A stretch of DNA of 64,000 nucleotides from Maribacter thermophilus (GTDB lineage: Bacteria; Bacteroidota; Bacteroidia; Flavobacteriales; Flavobacteriaceae): the NCBI RefSeq assembly GCF_001020565.1, contig NZ_LDAS01000001.1, positions 1,900,985-1,964,984 on the forward strand, written 5' to 3'. Position 1 is the stretch's first letter; every line of letters begins with the position of its first letter. This document shows, in pieces, positions 24,975 through 33,330 of the stretch. The translations under genes were made by a program, and so were the position numbers. The notes beneath the pieces were generated by a model, which saw only the letters and a list, made by a program, of their open reading frames with translations, searched no databases and was not told the DNA's origin.

Positions 24975-26633
24975 ATGGAATCGTTTTTAATCTACCTTTT
25001 AAAATGTGCCGGTATACTAACACTGTTTTATGGTGTTTATCAACTCTTATTAAAAAAGGAAACCTTTTTCTTTTTCAACAGGCTATTCCTATTTACCGGA
25101 ATCATTATTTCTACAATATTACCGCTGATCTATGTTACAAAAACGGTAATCTTAAAACTAGCTTCCCAACATTCCTCAATAAATTTTGCCAGGGCCACAG
25201 TAGATCAAAGTTGGAACCTTAACTACCTCTATTCCAGTATTACCTTCATATATATTTGTGGAGCCCTTCTATTCTTCTATAGATTGATTAAGGAAATGCG
25301 GCATCTTCGAGAACTTATTATCTCTGGGACCAAAAAAGCCGATAATAACACCCTGTATATTAGCAGTGCTAAAAATATTTCACCATTTTCATTTTTCAGA
25401 TGGATTGTTTACAACCCAAACCTTCATTCGAAAAAAGAATTGGCCACCATACTAGACCATGAAAAGGTACACGCCAACCAATACCATTCTGTCGATATCA
25501 TATTAATGGAGCTGTTTTTGGCATTACAATGGTTCAACCCAATTGCTTGGCTGTACAGAAAATCCATAAAAGAAAATTTAGAATTTCTAGCGGACGCCAC
25601 CACCTGCAAATCGCATATCAACAAAAAAGAATATCAATATATCCTTTTGAAACAGGTAATGGGCCAAGGCAATATATCTATAGTAAATCCATTTTTTAAT
25701 TCATTAATCAAAAAACGAATTGTCATGATCAATCAACATCCTTCAAAAAAATCAAGAGCATTAAAAAGCCTTATTATTATGCCTTTTTTAGCGTTGTTCC
25801 TTTTAAGTTTCAATATTAAAAACGACTACAAATTTGAAAACCTTACTACTTATAACAGCACTGAAAAAAGTATTGAGATAGTCATTACCAAGACCACGAC
25901 CGACCAAGAACTTATCAAAATTAAAAACGACCTGGCAAAAGAGAAAATAGATTTCTCTTACACGACGGCAAGAAACAAGAATGGGGAAATCTCGGCGTTG
26001 TCCCTAGACATCTCAGGAGGAAAAAATAGTGCCAATGAGTTCAACAATAGCTTTTCCACCAACGTAGACACCGACACTATTTCACCAACATATATTGTGA
26101 TAGATCCAGAAAACAACAGTGTTTTTATAGGAAACAAAAAAAACGAGGTTGAAGAAACTACCGAGACCACGGAGAATAGTTCTTTTAAATATAAATCGCA
26201 AGATAACAAGCAACCAATGTTCTTCATTGACGGAAAAGAGACCAACTCTAAAGACGTAAATAATCTTAATCCAGATAAAATTGCATCCATGAATGTCTTA
26301 AAAGGCAATAACGCTACTAATAAATATGGGAAAAAGGCCAAAAATGGTGTTGTGGAAATAACCACAAAAAAGGACATTGACACAAATAAAGAAGAGCATA
26401 CTATAGAAATAACCGAGATTAGAGAAAACGACTCGGCCTTTGTAAATTCAATATCTATAAACGGAAAAGAGCCACTGTATTTTATAGACGGAAAAAAGAG
26501 CTCATCTAAAAAAGCAAACCAACTTGACCCTAATAAAATTGCCTCGATGAATGTTTTAAAAGGAGCATACGCCATCAAAATATATGGCAAAAAAGCTAAA
26601 AATGGGGTCGTGGAAATAACCACCAAAAAATAA
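24975..26633 (+). CDS. BlaR1-like M56 metallopeptidase with two TonB-plug-like C-terminal repeats
   Basis: The 552-residue inner-membrane protein has helices at about 3-25, 35-58, 85-105 and 257-275. The zinc site HEKVH is at residues 162-166, with FLADA downstream as probable third ligand region. In place of the penicillin-binding sensor of BlaR1, the C-terminal periplasmic part has two copies of a roughly 53-residue unit (about 414-466 and 500-552). Each copy contains FIDGK, then NKIASMNVLKG or close, then KNGVVEITTKK. That is the plug signature of TonB-dependent receptors. It is probably the protease that inactivates the adjacent BlaI-like repressor. The signal sensed is unknown. Confidence 0.85.
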   Translation: MESFLIYLLKCAGILTLFYGVYQLLLKKETFFFFNRLFLFTGIIISTILPLIYVTKTVILKLASQHSSINFARATVDQSWNLNYLYSSITFIYICGALLFFYRLIKEMRHLRELIISGTKKADNNTLYISSAKNISPFSFFRWIVYNPNLHSKKELATILDHEKVHANQYHSVDIILMELFLALQWFNPIAWLYRKSIKENLEFLADATTCKSHINKKEYQYILLKQVMGQGNISIVNPFFNSLIKKRIVMINQHPSKKSRALKSLIIMPFLALFLLSFNIKNDYKFENLTTYNSTEKSIEIVITKTTTDQELIKIKNDLAKEKIDFSYTTARNKNGEISALSLDISGGKNSANEFNNSFSTNVDTDTISPTYIVIDPENNSVFIGNKKNEVEETTETTENSSFKYKSQDNKQPMFFIDGKETNSKDVNNLNPDKIASMNVLKGNNATNKYGKKAKNGVVEITTKKDIDTNKEEHTIEITEIRENDSAFVNSISINGKEPLYFIDGKKSSSKKANQLDPNKIASMNVLKGAYAIKIYGKKAKNGVVEITTKK

Positions 26634-26667
26634 TCTGTCAGCTCTAAAAGGATTGCTTTTTGTAACG

Positions 26668-26692
26668 AGCCGCTGCACATAAAGTAGCGGCT
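26668..26692 (+). terminator. Terminator after the M56 gene
   Basis: AGCCGCT/AGCGGCT stem with an 11-base loop, followed by a T-rich stretch, 35 bases past the stop. Confidence 0.7.
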
Positions 26693-26699
26693 TCTTTAT

Positions 26700-27219
26700 T
26701 TGTACAAAGAACGAAATGTAACCAAAAAAAGCATTTTTTTTAATGAAACGGCTCTACAAAATAGAAAACAACCCAAAATACCCCCTTCACACATATAAAA
26801 AATAAACAATATACTCTATTTTATATTACATTCTAAAACATCATTCAAAGTATAAAAATAAAATTCATAATAAAATACATTATTTTACTTACATTATTGT
26901 ATGCAATAATATTATTTTATCCAAAATCTCTTGTACAGAAGTATTCAACTTATATATCTTACCGAAACTTATATTAGAACAATAATTTAATCAACCTAAA
27001 ACCACACAGATGATTACCTTATTAAAAATTATTATTTTACTACTCATAACGCTTGTTGTACACTACCTATAAAACCGATTAAAACAGTCCGTTTAACCCT
27101 AGCAACAACCTTAAACAAAGCTAAATGAGAATAGCTGGTTTCCCCAGCATTAAATTTCAAGGTCCTGACCAAGTAACGTGATCGCTTACAATTTTGTATG
27201 TTTGTGAAAATCATTTTCT
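26700..27219. other. AT-rich intergenic region
   Basis: About 520 bases with no recognisable conserved gene. The first 300 bases are extremely AT-rich. A 20-codon frame at 27010-27072 (ATG to TAA) would encode an almost purely hydrophobic peptide, starting MITLLK and ending VVHYL. It has no good promoter and may be chance in AT-rich DNA. A TAnnTTTG match (TATGTTTG, 27197-27204) precedes the small gene at 27220. Confidence 0.5.
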
Positions 27220-27372
27220 TTGAAAAAGACATTCTTCAAGATTTTGGCAAAATTGAACAAGGCACTGCTTCCCTCCTACTCAAAAAGAGGGATAGATTTG
27301 TCAAAGGCCAGTAAATTTCAATTGGCCATTATTGGCTGGCGGTATTTTGTTACCACCAAAGCTATATCCTAA
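27220..27372 (+). CDS. Short conserved flavobacterial protein (often labelled 'SsrA-binding protein')
   Basis: A 50-codon frame starts at TTG 27220 and overlaps the convergent apt stop by four bases. The product is basic, with clear protein-like features: [20 protein letters not shown], then [19 protein letters not shown] and a short tail. From memory, Flavobacteriaceae genomes carry a very similar 47-50 residue protein that databases name SsrA-binding protein. It is far too short to be a full SmpB (about 150 residues), so that name is doubtful. A -7 box ends 15 bases before the start. Confidence 0.7.
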   Translation: MKKTFFKILAKLNKALLPSYSKRGIDLSKASKFQLAIIGWRYFVTTKAIS

Positions 27373-27881
27373 TATGTTATCAAGGAATTAACCGGATGCG
27401 ATTTTATCTTTTCTCTTCCGTTCAGAAAAGAAAGTTCTATCAAAAAGCTAAATTGAACAATTTCGCCTCCTAATTTCTCCACCAATTTACCTGCGGCCAT
27501 TGCTGTTCCGCCAGTGGCCAGCACATCATCGTGAATTAGCACTTTCTCTCCCTTTTCTATACCGTCTATATGAATCTCCAAGGTATCGGTACCATATTCC
27601 AGATCATACGCTTCGCTTAACGTTTTATAGGGCAATTTGCCAGGTTTTCTAATGGGAACAAAACCGGCCTGCAATCGTTCGGCCAGCATAGGCCCAAAAA
27701 GAAACCCCCTACTTTCCATACCCACTACTTTATCTATTTTAGTTTCAAGTAGACCATCTACCAAATGTTCCGACGCAGCTTTTAAAGCCTTATAGTCTTG
27801 AAGTAAGGGAGTTATGTCTTTAAAAACAATACCTTTTTTAGGAAAATCGGGCACATCTCTTATATAGCTTTTAAAATCCAT
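27369..27881 (-). CDS. apt: Adenine phosphoribosyltransferase
   Basis: Apt salvages adenine to AMP using PRPP. The 170-residue protein has the expected length and motifs: [20 protein letters not shown] at the start, [11 protein letters not shown] near residue 55 and the PRPP loop [14 protein letters not shown] near 117. Its 3' end overlaps the small gene on the other strand by four bases. Confidence 0.96.
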   Translation of the reverse strand: MDFKSYIRDVPDFPKKGIVFKDITPLLQDYKALKAASEHLVDGLLETKIDKVVGMESRGFLFGPMLAERLQAGFVPIRKPGKLPYKTLSEAYDLEYGTDTLEIHIDGIEKGEKVLIHDDVLATGGTAMAAGKLVEKLGGEIVQFSFLIELSFLNGREKIKSHPVNSLITY

Positions 27882-27902
27882 GTATTATAAAGGGTCTTAA
27901 TT

Positions 27903-27932
27903 TTGTGGTAAATGTAAAAAGAAATATATTTG
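27903..27932 (+). promoter_or_regulatory. tRNA-Arg promoter
   Basis: TTG (27903-27905), 19 bases, TATATTTG (27925-27932), ending 31 bases before the tRNA. This is an exact consensus match. Confidence 0.8.
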
Positions 27933-27963
27933 CACCCCGCTATTGCTAAAATAGCTAAAAAAT

Positions 27964-28037
27964 GGCCTCGTGGCGCAACTGAATAGCGCATCTGATTACG
28001 GCTCAGAAGGTTACAGGTTTGAATCCTGTCGAGGTCA
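27964..28037 (+). tRNA. tRNA-Arg (ACG)
   Basis: A full cloverleaf is readable. The acceptor is GGCCTCG/CGAGGTC with one G-U pair, the D stem GCGC/GCGC, and the anticodon stem TCTGA/TCAGA with loop TTACGGC. The T stem is ACAGG/CCTGT and the discriminator is A. Anticodon ACG would be edited to ICG and read CGU/CGC/CGA. CCA is not encoded. Confidence 0.95.
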
Positions 28038-28048
28038 CTAATAAATCG

Positions 28049-28082
28049 AAAAGCAAGCAAAATCTTAAAGCTTGCTTTTTTG
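28049..28082 (+). terminator. tRNA-Arg terminator
   Basis: AAAAGCAAGC/GCTTGCTTTT stem with an 11-base loop and T-run, 11 bases after the tRNA. Confidence 0.75.
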
Positions 28083-28130
28083 ATTTTGTGCCTTTTTGAT
28101 TTTCAGCGCGGAGCGTTAAGGATGTGAAAC

Positions 28131-28149
28131 AATCCTGTCGAAGTCACTA
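28131..28149 (+). repeat. Near-copy of the tRNA-Arg 3' end
   Basis: The 19 bases AATCCTGTCGAAGTCACTA match the tRNA 3' end and flank at 28022-28040 with one change (A for G). The rest of the tRNA is not present upstream of this copy. This could be a remnant of a second tRNA gene or of an integration event at the tRNA 3' end. Confidence 0.7.
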
Positions 28150-28160
28150 CTTATAAAGCA

Positions 28161-28187
28161 AAAACCCCAGTGCATACTGGGGTTTTT
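28161..28187. terminator. Bidirectional terminator at the end of the ara operon
   Basis: AAAACCCCAGT/ACTGGGGTTTT stem with a short loop and T-runs on both strands. It lies 85 bases past the stop of the symporter gene and also closes the tRNA side. Confidence 0.75.
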
Positions 28188-28271
28188 CTTTATATTCATT
28201 TTCCTCAATTAAATCATGAGGAGCTTAATAAGCTACCTTTTTATCTATTCATAAAAATCGTTTTTATTTTT

Positions 28272-29891
28272 TTATTTCCCATTAAAGAAAATCATTACCC
28301 CTATTACGATAATAACCACGATTACAGAAATAGCGATATCTACCCAAGAGTAACTACTCTTATTATTTTTCTTTTCTTCTTCCGTGATGGTCCCAAAAGT
28401 TAAATTAACGATCTGTTCCCTATCCGGTGCTTTTGTTAAATGACTTACGACTATAATAAATAGGATACAGAACAGGAAGAACCACGCTCCAAAGCTTAAA
28501 AAATTCATATCGCCCAATTGATACAGAAAACTATCCGTATCAAAATTACCTTTGGTAAGCTCTAAAGTAATTCTTAAAAACGCTACAACGATACCCATGA
28601 TCAATGTAGCAAAAGCACCGGTGGCATTAATTCTCTTATAGAAAATACCCAATAAGAAGACTGCCGTAATCGGAGGGGCTATATAAGACTGTACACTTTG
28701 CAGGTATTCATAAAGAACCCCAGAAATATTTGCCATGATAGGAATCCAAATAATCCCGATAATCACAACAAAAACCGTCGCTATCTGTCCGGTTCTGACC
28801 AATTTTTTCTCGGGGGCATTCGGTTTTAGCTTTTTATAAATATCCACAGTAAACAATGTAGAGCATGAATTAAAGACCGAGGCAAGCGAACTCATCAAGG
28901 CCGCCAATAAACCTGCCGCTACCAATCCCCTTAAGCCTGAGGGCAACAAATTGCTCATCAATACAGGAAACGCTTCATCTGCATTTTCCCAATGTAACTC
29001 TCCCCTCATTTTCAAGGTAAGAGCGATCACCCCCGGTATCAAGAATAGGAACACAGGCAAAAGTTTAAGCAAGGCCCCAAAAATGGTTCCCCTTCTGCCT
29101 TCTTTAATGTTTTGCGCTGTCAATGCCCGTTGTACTATATATTGATCTGTACACCAATACCAAATACCCACAATGGTACTTGTAATCAACAATGAAGGCC
29201 ATGGAAAATCTGGATCAGTTGCCGGTCTCCACATATTAAAATATTCAGGACCCAAGGTATCTACCATACTGCCCCAACCACCAACTTTATCTAAACCTAT
29301 AAAAGTTAGCACAGCTGCCCCGATAATCAAAAGAACGGCCTGCAAAGTCTCTGTATACACAACAGCACGCATACCACCCAAAACGGTATACACCCCTGTT
29401 AACAATACGGTGGCAATGGCACCCGTCCAAAAATCTATGCCAAGCAATGCGGAGACCACTACGCCACCAGCATAAATGGTTACCGATATTTTAGTAAGCA
29501 CATAGGCCACAATAGAAAAGATTGAGAGCACCCATCTAGAGCGCGCATCAAACCGCTTCTCTAAAAACTCGGGCATGGTAAACACCCCACTACGGGCATA
29601 AAAGGGTAAAAACACCCAGCCCAAGATCAAGACCACCCAAGCCTGTACCTCATAAATTAACAAAGGCAACTTATTACTTGCCCCTGTACCTGCCAAGCCC
29701 ACAACATGTTCAGAACCAATATTGGACGCGAATATAGAAGCCCCTACTACAAACCATCCCACATTTCTTCCTGCCAGAAAATAGTCTTCTGTATTTGCCT
29801 TCTTCTTACGGATAACCCAAATGGCTATACCCACCAGAAGTAGAAAGTATAACGATATACTTACCCAGTCCCATGTATCTAATTGTTTCAT
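28272..29891 (-). CDS. Sodium/sugar symporter, SSS family (probable L-arabinose uptake)
   Basis: The 539-residue inner-membrane protein has about 14 hydrophobic helices and is an SGLT-type symporter. Motifs include NTEDYFLAGRNVGWFVVGASIFASNIGSEH in two parts near residues 33-62 and the sodium-site region GLRGLVAAGLLAALMSSLASVFNS near 315. It is the last gene of a tightly packed operon with araB, araD, araA and a mutarotase, so L-arabinose is the likely sugar. The start is the ATG at 29891, 9 bases after the mutarotase stop. Confidence 0.9.
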   Translation of the reverse strand: MKQLDTWDWVSISLYFLLLVGIAIWVIRKKKANTEDYFLAGRNVGWFVVGASIFASNIGSEHVVGLAGTGASNKLPLLIYEVQAWVVLILGWVFLPFYARSGVFTMPEFLEKRFDARSRWVLSIFSIVAYVLTKISVTIYAGGVVVSALLGIDFWTGAIATVLLTGVYTVLGGMRAVVYTETLQAVLLIIGAAVLTFIGLDKVGGWGSMVDTLGPEYFNMWRPATDPDFPWPSLLITSTIVGIWYWCTDQYIVQRALTAQNIKEGRRGTIFGALLKLLPVFLFLIPGVIALTLKMRGELHWENADEAFPVLMSNLLPSGLRGLVAAGLLAALMSSLASVFNSCSTLFTVDIYKKLKPNAPEKKLVRTGQIATVFVVIIGIIWIPIMANISGVLYEYLQSVQSYIAPPITAVFLLGIFYKRINATGAFATLIMGIVVAFLRITLELTKGNFDTDSFLYQLGDMNFLSFGAWFFLFCILFIIVVSHLTKAPDREQIVNLTFGTITEEEKKNNKSSYSWVDIAISVIVVIIVIGVMIFFNGK

Positions 29892-29900
29892 AATAATTGG

Positions 29901-31088
29901 TTATTTGGTTGCTAGTTTAAAGGTTGTTTTAGTCCTATATTTTTTGCCCGGCTCTAGAACTACGGAAGGAAACCCAGGTTGGTTGGGCGAATCCGGATAA
30001 TGTTGGGTCTCTAAACAAAAGCCACTTCTTTTAGCATAAGTCCCCCCATTTGGAGCGGGTAGTGTTCCATCCAAAAAATTACCCGAATAAAATTGTATTC
30101 CCGGTTCTGTCGTTAAAACTTCCAGCGTACGCCCAGTACCTGAATGGTAAGCCTTTGCTACCGAACGATAACCTTTTTCAGCCTCCTTAAGAACCCAACA
30201 GTGATCAAAACCTCCGCCCAACTTTATCTGTTCGTCGTTAGCATCAATATCTTTGCCTATCAACTTCGGTTCCCTAAAGTCGAAAGGAGTTCCTTCAACA
30301 GAGGCCAAATCTCCCGTAGGAATCAACCCGCCATCGACCGGAACATATGTATCGGCCGCAATTTGCAATTCATGGTCCAAAATTGGTCGCGAAAAATTAC
30401 CGGAAAGATTAAAATACGAATGCTGGGTAAGGTTTACCACAGTAGTCTTGTCAGTGGTAGCCTCATATAAAACATCTAAACTATTATCCTTGTTCAACGT
30501 ATAGGTGACAACGGTTGCCAGATTTCCTGGAAAACCTTCTTCCATATCCTTACTTAGGTAACTTAATTTTAAAGAAGCATAGGAATCGGATTCCTCTATA
30601 CCTTCTACCTGCCATACAACTTTGTCAAAGCCTTTGATTCCACCGTGCAGGCTATTCTCTCCATTATTCTTCGCCAAGGTATATTCGGTACCATTTAAAT
30701 TGAATTTTCCTTTTGCAATTCGGTTGCCATATCTCCCAACCAAAGCTCCAAAAAATGGATTTTCTTTTTCATACTGCTCCAAATTATCAAAACCTAGAAC
30801 AACATTTTCAACCTTTCCATTTTTATCGGGAGCCTTTAAAGAAGTGATACGCCCCCCATAAGTAATAACATCCACTGAAATGCCCCCTTCATTGTTTAAA
30901 GTAAACAACGCCACCTTTTCGCCTTCTTGTGTGACCCCAAAATCACTTTTTTCAATATTCACAGACTTTGTTTTCGGTACCGACGCTTCGTCACTAGTTT
31001 TATTCATGGTCTTCTGTTTACAATTAACGTTAAAAACAAATATACCCAACAGGATAATTGAATTACCCAATTTAAAGAATGGTTTCAT
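29901..31088 (-). CDS. galM: Aldose 1-epimerase (mutarotase), lipoprotein
   Basis: The enzyme interconverts alpha and beta sugar anomers. The 395-residue protein has an export signal and a lipobox-like NVNC (Cys23), so it probably acts at the membrane surface before uptake. Active-site motifs are GRYGNRIAKGKF near residue 117, NGENSLHGGIKGFDKVVW near 140, VNLTQHSYFNLSG near 220 and the general base in GFCLETQHYPDSPNQPGF near 360. It sits between araA and the symporter gene. Confidence 0.92.
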   Translation of the reverse strand: MKPFFKLGNSIILLGIFVFNVNCKQKTMNKTSDEASVPKTKSVNIEKSDFGVTQEGEKVALFTLNNEGGISVDVITYGGRITSLKAPDKNGKVENVVLGFDNLEQYEKENPFFGALVGRYGNRIAKGKFNLNGTEYTLAKNNGENSLHGGIKGFDKVVWQVEGIEESDSYASLKLSYLSKDMEEGFPGNLATVVTYTLNKDNSLDVLYEATTDKTTVVNLTQHSYFNLSGNFSRPILDHELQIAADTYVPVDGGLIPTGDLASVEGTPFDFREPKLIGKDIDANDEQIKLGGGFDHCWVLKEAEKGYRSVAKAYHSGTGRTLEVLTTEPGIQFYSGNFLDGTLPAPNGGTYAKRSGFCLETQHYPDSPNQPGFPSVVLEPGKKYRTKTTFKLATK

Positions 31089-31099
31089 AATTAGATGTA

Positions 31100-32599
31100 T
31101 TACAAATTATTTTTGAACAAATGATAATATGCCTCATTGGCATTTAACTGATTTTTTAAATCTCTGACAGTTGTATTTTTATCTATCACCACCAACTCAA
31201 TTCCTGCCATTTCCGCAAAATCTTCGATAAACTCAGTGGTCAAAGCCTGCGTATACACTGTATGATGAGCCCCACCCGCCAAGATCCAAGACGTAGCGGC
31301 AATCTCTAAATCGGGTTTGGGGTCCCACAATACCCGTGCAACGGGTAAATTAGGTAATTTACCCATGGGGTTCACTGCTTCTACCTCATTGACCACCAAC
31401 CTAAAACGATTTCCTAGATCTACCAGAGATACGTTAATGGCCGGACCGGCAGGGGCGTTGAAAACCAAGCGAACCGGGTCCTCTTTCCCTCCAATTCCTA
31501 AGGGGTGTACTTCACAAGAAGGTTTTGCATCAGCGATCGAAGGGCATATTTCCAACATATGAGACCCCATTACATACGATTTTTCTGGAGTAAAATGATA
31601 CGTATAATCCTCCATAAAAGATGTTCCTCCATTAAGATCCCTGGCCATTACTTTCATAGCCCTTAGTAAGGCAGAAGTTTTCCAATCTCCCTCACCTCCA
31701 AAACCATAACCGTCCGCCATTAACCTTTGAACAGCAATACCCGGTAATTGTTTCAATTCGCCAAGATTCTCAAAAGTATCCGTAAATGCCTTAAAGCTAC
31801 CTTGATCCAAGAAAGCCCTTAAACCCAGTTCAATTTTTGCCGCATCTACCAAAGACTGTCTTTTTGCTCCTCCTATTTGTAAATCGTTACTTAATTCATA
31901 CAAATTGTCATACTCTTCCAACAGAGCATCCACTTCTACTTGTGTTACCTTTTTTATATGATCTACCACATCAGAGGAATCATACCCGTTCACCGAAAAA
32001 CCAAATCTCAATTGGGCCTCTACCTTGTCGCCATCCGTTACAGCAACCTCTCTCATATTGTCCCCCAACCTTGCTACCTTTAGATGCTGAAATTCATTCC
32101 ACCCCAAGGCCACACGAGCCCAGTTACCAAGTTTTTTTTGAAGTTTTTCCTCTTTCCAATGCCCAACAATAATTTTCCTGTCCTTGCGCATTCTGGTCAT
32201 CATATGGCCAAATTCCCTATCACCATGGGCAGACTGGTTTAGATTCATAAAATCCATATCTATAGATTCCCAAGGCACCTCAGCATTAAATTGTGTATGT
32301 AGATGACATAGCGGTTTACTCAACAAACTCAACCCTTTTATCCACATTTTTGCAGGCGAGAAAGTATGCATCCAAGCAATTATACCGATACAGTTTTTTG
32401 TTGAACTTGCCAAAAGACAGATATCCGTTATTTCAGCAGGAGTTTTAACGGTGGGTTTATAAACAATTTTTATCGGAATATTATTGGAAACATTAAAGCC
32501 TTTGACAATTTCTTGTGAATTTTCAGCTACTTGCTTAAGTGTTTCAGGACCATATAAATGCTGGCTACCCGTGACAAACCATACTTCTTTTTCAACCAT
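31100..32599 (-). CDS. araA: L-arabinose isomerase
   Basis: AraA converts L-arabinose to L-ribulose, with Mn2+. From the ATG at 32599 ([17 protein letters not shown]) the protein is 499 residues, the family length. The upstream in-frame extension lacks homologous sequence. Metal and substrate residues lie in [18 protein letters not shown] near 300, [10 protein letters not shown] near 330 and [12 protein letters not shown] near 345, with the histidine of [11 protein letters not shown] near 445. It is the third gene of the operon, after araB and araD. Confidence 0.97.
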   Translation of the reverse strand: MVEKEVWFVTGSQHLYGPETLKQVAENSQEIVKGFNVSNNIPIKIVYKPTVKTPAEITDICLLASSTKNCIGIIAWMHTFSPAKMWIKGLSLLSKPLCHLHTQFNAEVPWESIDMDFMNLNQSAHGDREFGHMMTRMRKDRKIIVGHWKEEKLQKKLGNWARVALGWNEFQHLKVARLGDNMREVAVTDGDKVEAQLRFGFSVNGYDSSDVVDHIKKVTQVEVDALLEEYDNLYELSNDLQIGGAKRQSLVDAAKIELGLRAFLDQGSFKAFTDTFENLGELKQLPGIAVQRLMADGYGFGGEGDWKTSALLRAMKVMARDLNGGTSFMEDYTYHFTPEKSYVMGSHMLEICPSIADAKPSCEVHPLGIGGKEDPVRLVFNAPAGPAINVSLVDLGNRFRLVVNEVEAVNPMGKLPNLPVARVLWDPKPDLEIAATSWILAGGAHHTVYTQALTTEFIEDFAEMAGIELVVIDKNTTVRDLKNQLNANEAYYHLFKNNL

Positions 32600-32618
32600 A
32601 GTCGATTTCGTATATTTA

Positions 32619-33329
32619 TTATTGTTCTTGTTGACCGTAATAGGCGTTCTTGCCATGCTTACGCTCATAGTGTTTTTTTATTAATCCTTCTTTTAATCTT
32701 GGCGCGTTAGGATTTATCTGAAGTGTTAGGTACGCCATTTGCGCGACGGTCTCCAAAACCTTACTGTTATACACAGCTTTCGCAGCAGTCTTTCCCCAAG
32801 TAAAGGGGCCATGGTTGCCCAATAGCACCATTTCTACTTCTTGGGGGGATAATCCTCTTTCCTTGAAACAATCAATAATCTGTATTGCCGTATTATGCTC
32901 ATAGTTTCCTTCTATAAGACTATCTTTCATTGGTTCGGCACAAGGTATATCTGCCGTTAAATGATCGGCATGTGTTGTCCCAAAAACAGGAATATCTTTC
33001 TGTGCTTGCGCCCAGGCCACCGAATAAGTTGCATGTGTATGGGCTATACCTCCAATATGGCCCCAATTTTTATAAAGAAACGCATGAGTTTTAGTATCAG
33101 AAGATGGTCTCATCGTACCCTCTACAATAGTATTGTTATAATCCAATACCACAATATCTTCCGGTCTAAGCTTCTCATAGGGCACACCGCTTGGTTTAAT
33201 TGCAAACACACCACTATTTCTATCTACGGAACTGACATTACCAAAAGTATAAATAACCAAGCCTAGATCGTTAAGCTCAATATTAGCCTCAAAACATTCT
33301 TCTTTAAGTTCTTTATATTTTGCCCCCAT
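32619..33329 (-). CDS. araD: L-ribulose-5-phosphate 4-epimerase
   Basis: AraD converts L-ribulose 5-phosphate to D-xylulose 5-phosphate, feeding the pentose phosphate pathway. The product is 236 residues from the ATG at 33329. Class II aldolase zinc ligands are visible in [16 protein letters not shown] (His-x-His) and the downstream histidine in [18 protein letters not shown] and HATYS match the family. The start lies one base past the araB stop, so translation is probably coupled. Confidence 0.95.
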   Translation of the reverse strand: MGAKYKELKEECFEANIELNDLGLVIYTFGNVSSVDRNSGVFAIKPSGVPYEKLRPEDIVVLDYNNTIVEGTMRPSSDTKTHAFLYKNWGHIGGIAHTHATYSVAWAQAQKDIPVFGTTHADHLTADIPCAEPMKDSLIEGNYEHNTAIQIIDCFKERGLSPQEVEMVLLGNHGPFTWGKTAAKAVYNSKVLETVAQMAYLTLQINPNAPRLKEGLIKKHYERKHGKNAYYGQQEQ

Positions 33330-33330
33330 A

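Noticed and set aside
25958-26680. Long open frame (240 codons) on the minus strand
   Set aside because: It is the reverse of the M56 gene's repeat region. The repeats make both strands open, and the plus-strand protein carries the conserved motifs.
27125-27160. Weak resemblance to a 23S rRNA helix (AGAATAGCTGGTTTCCCC)
   Set aside because: Only about 18 bases are similar, with no flanking rRNA sequence; likely chance.
27044-27232. 62-codon frame on the minus strand
   Set aside because: Partly antisense to the small gene at 27220, with no recognisable features.
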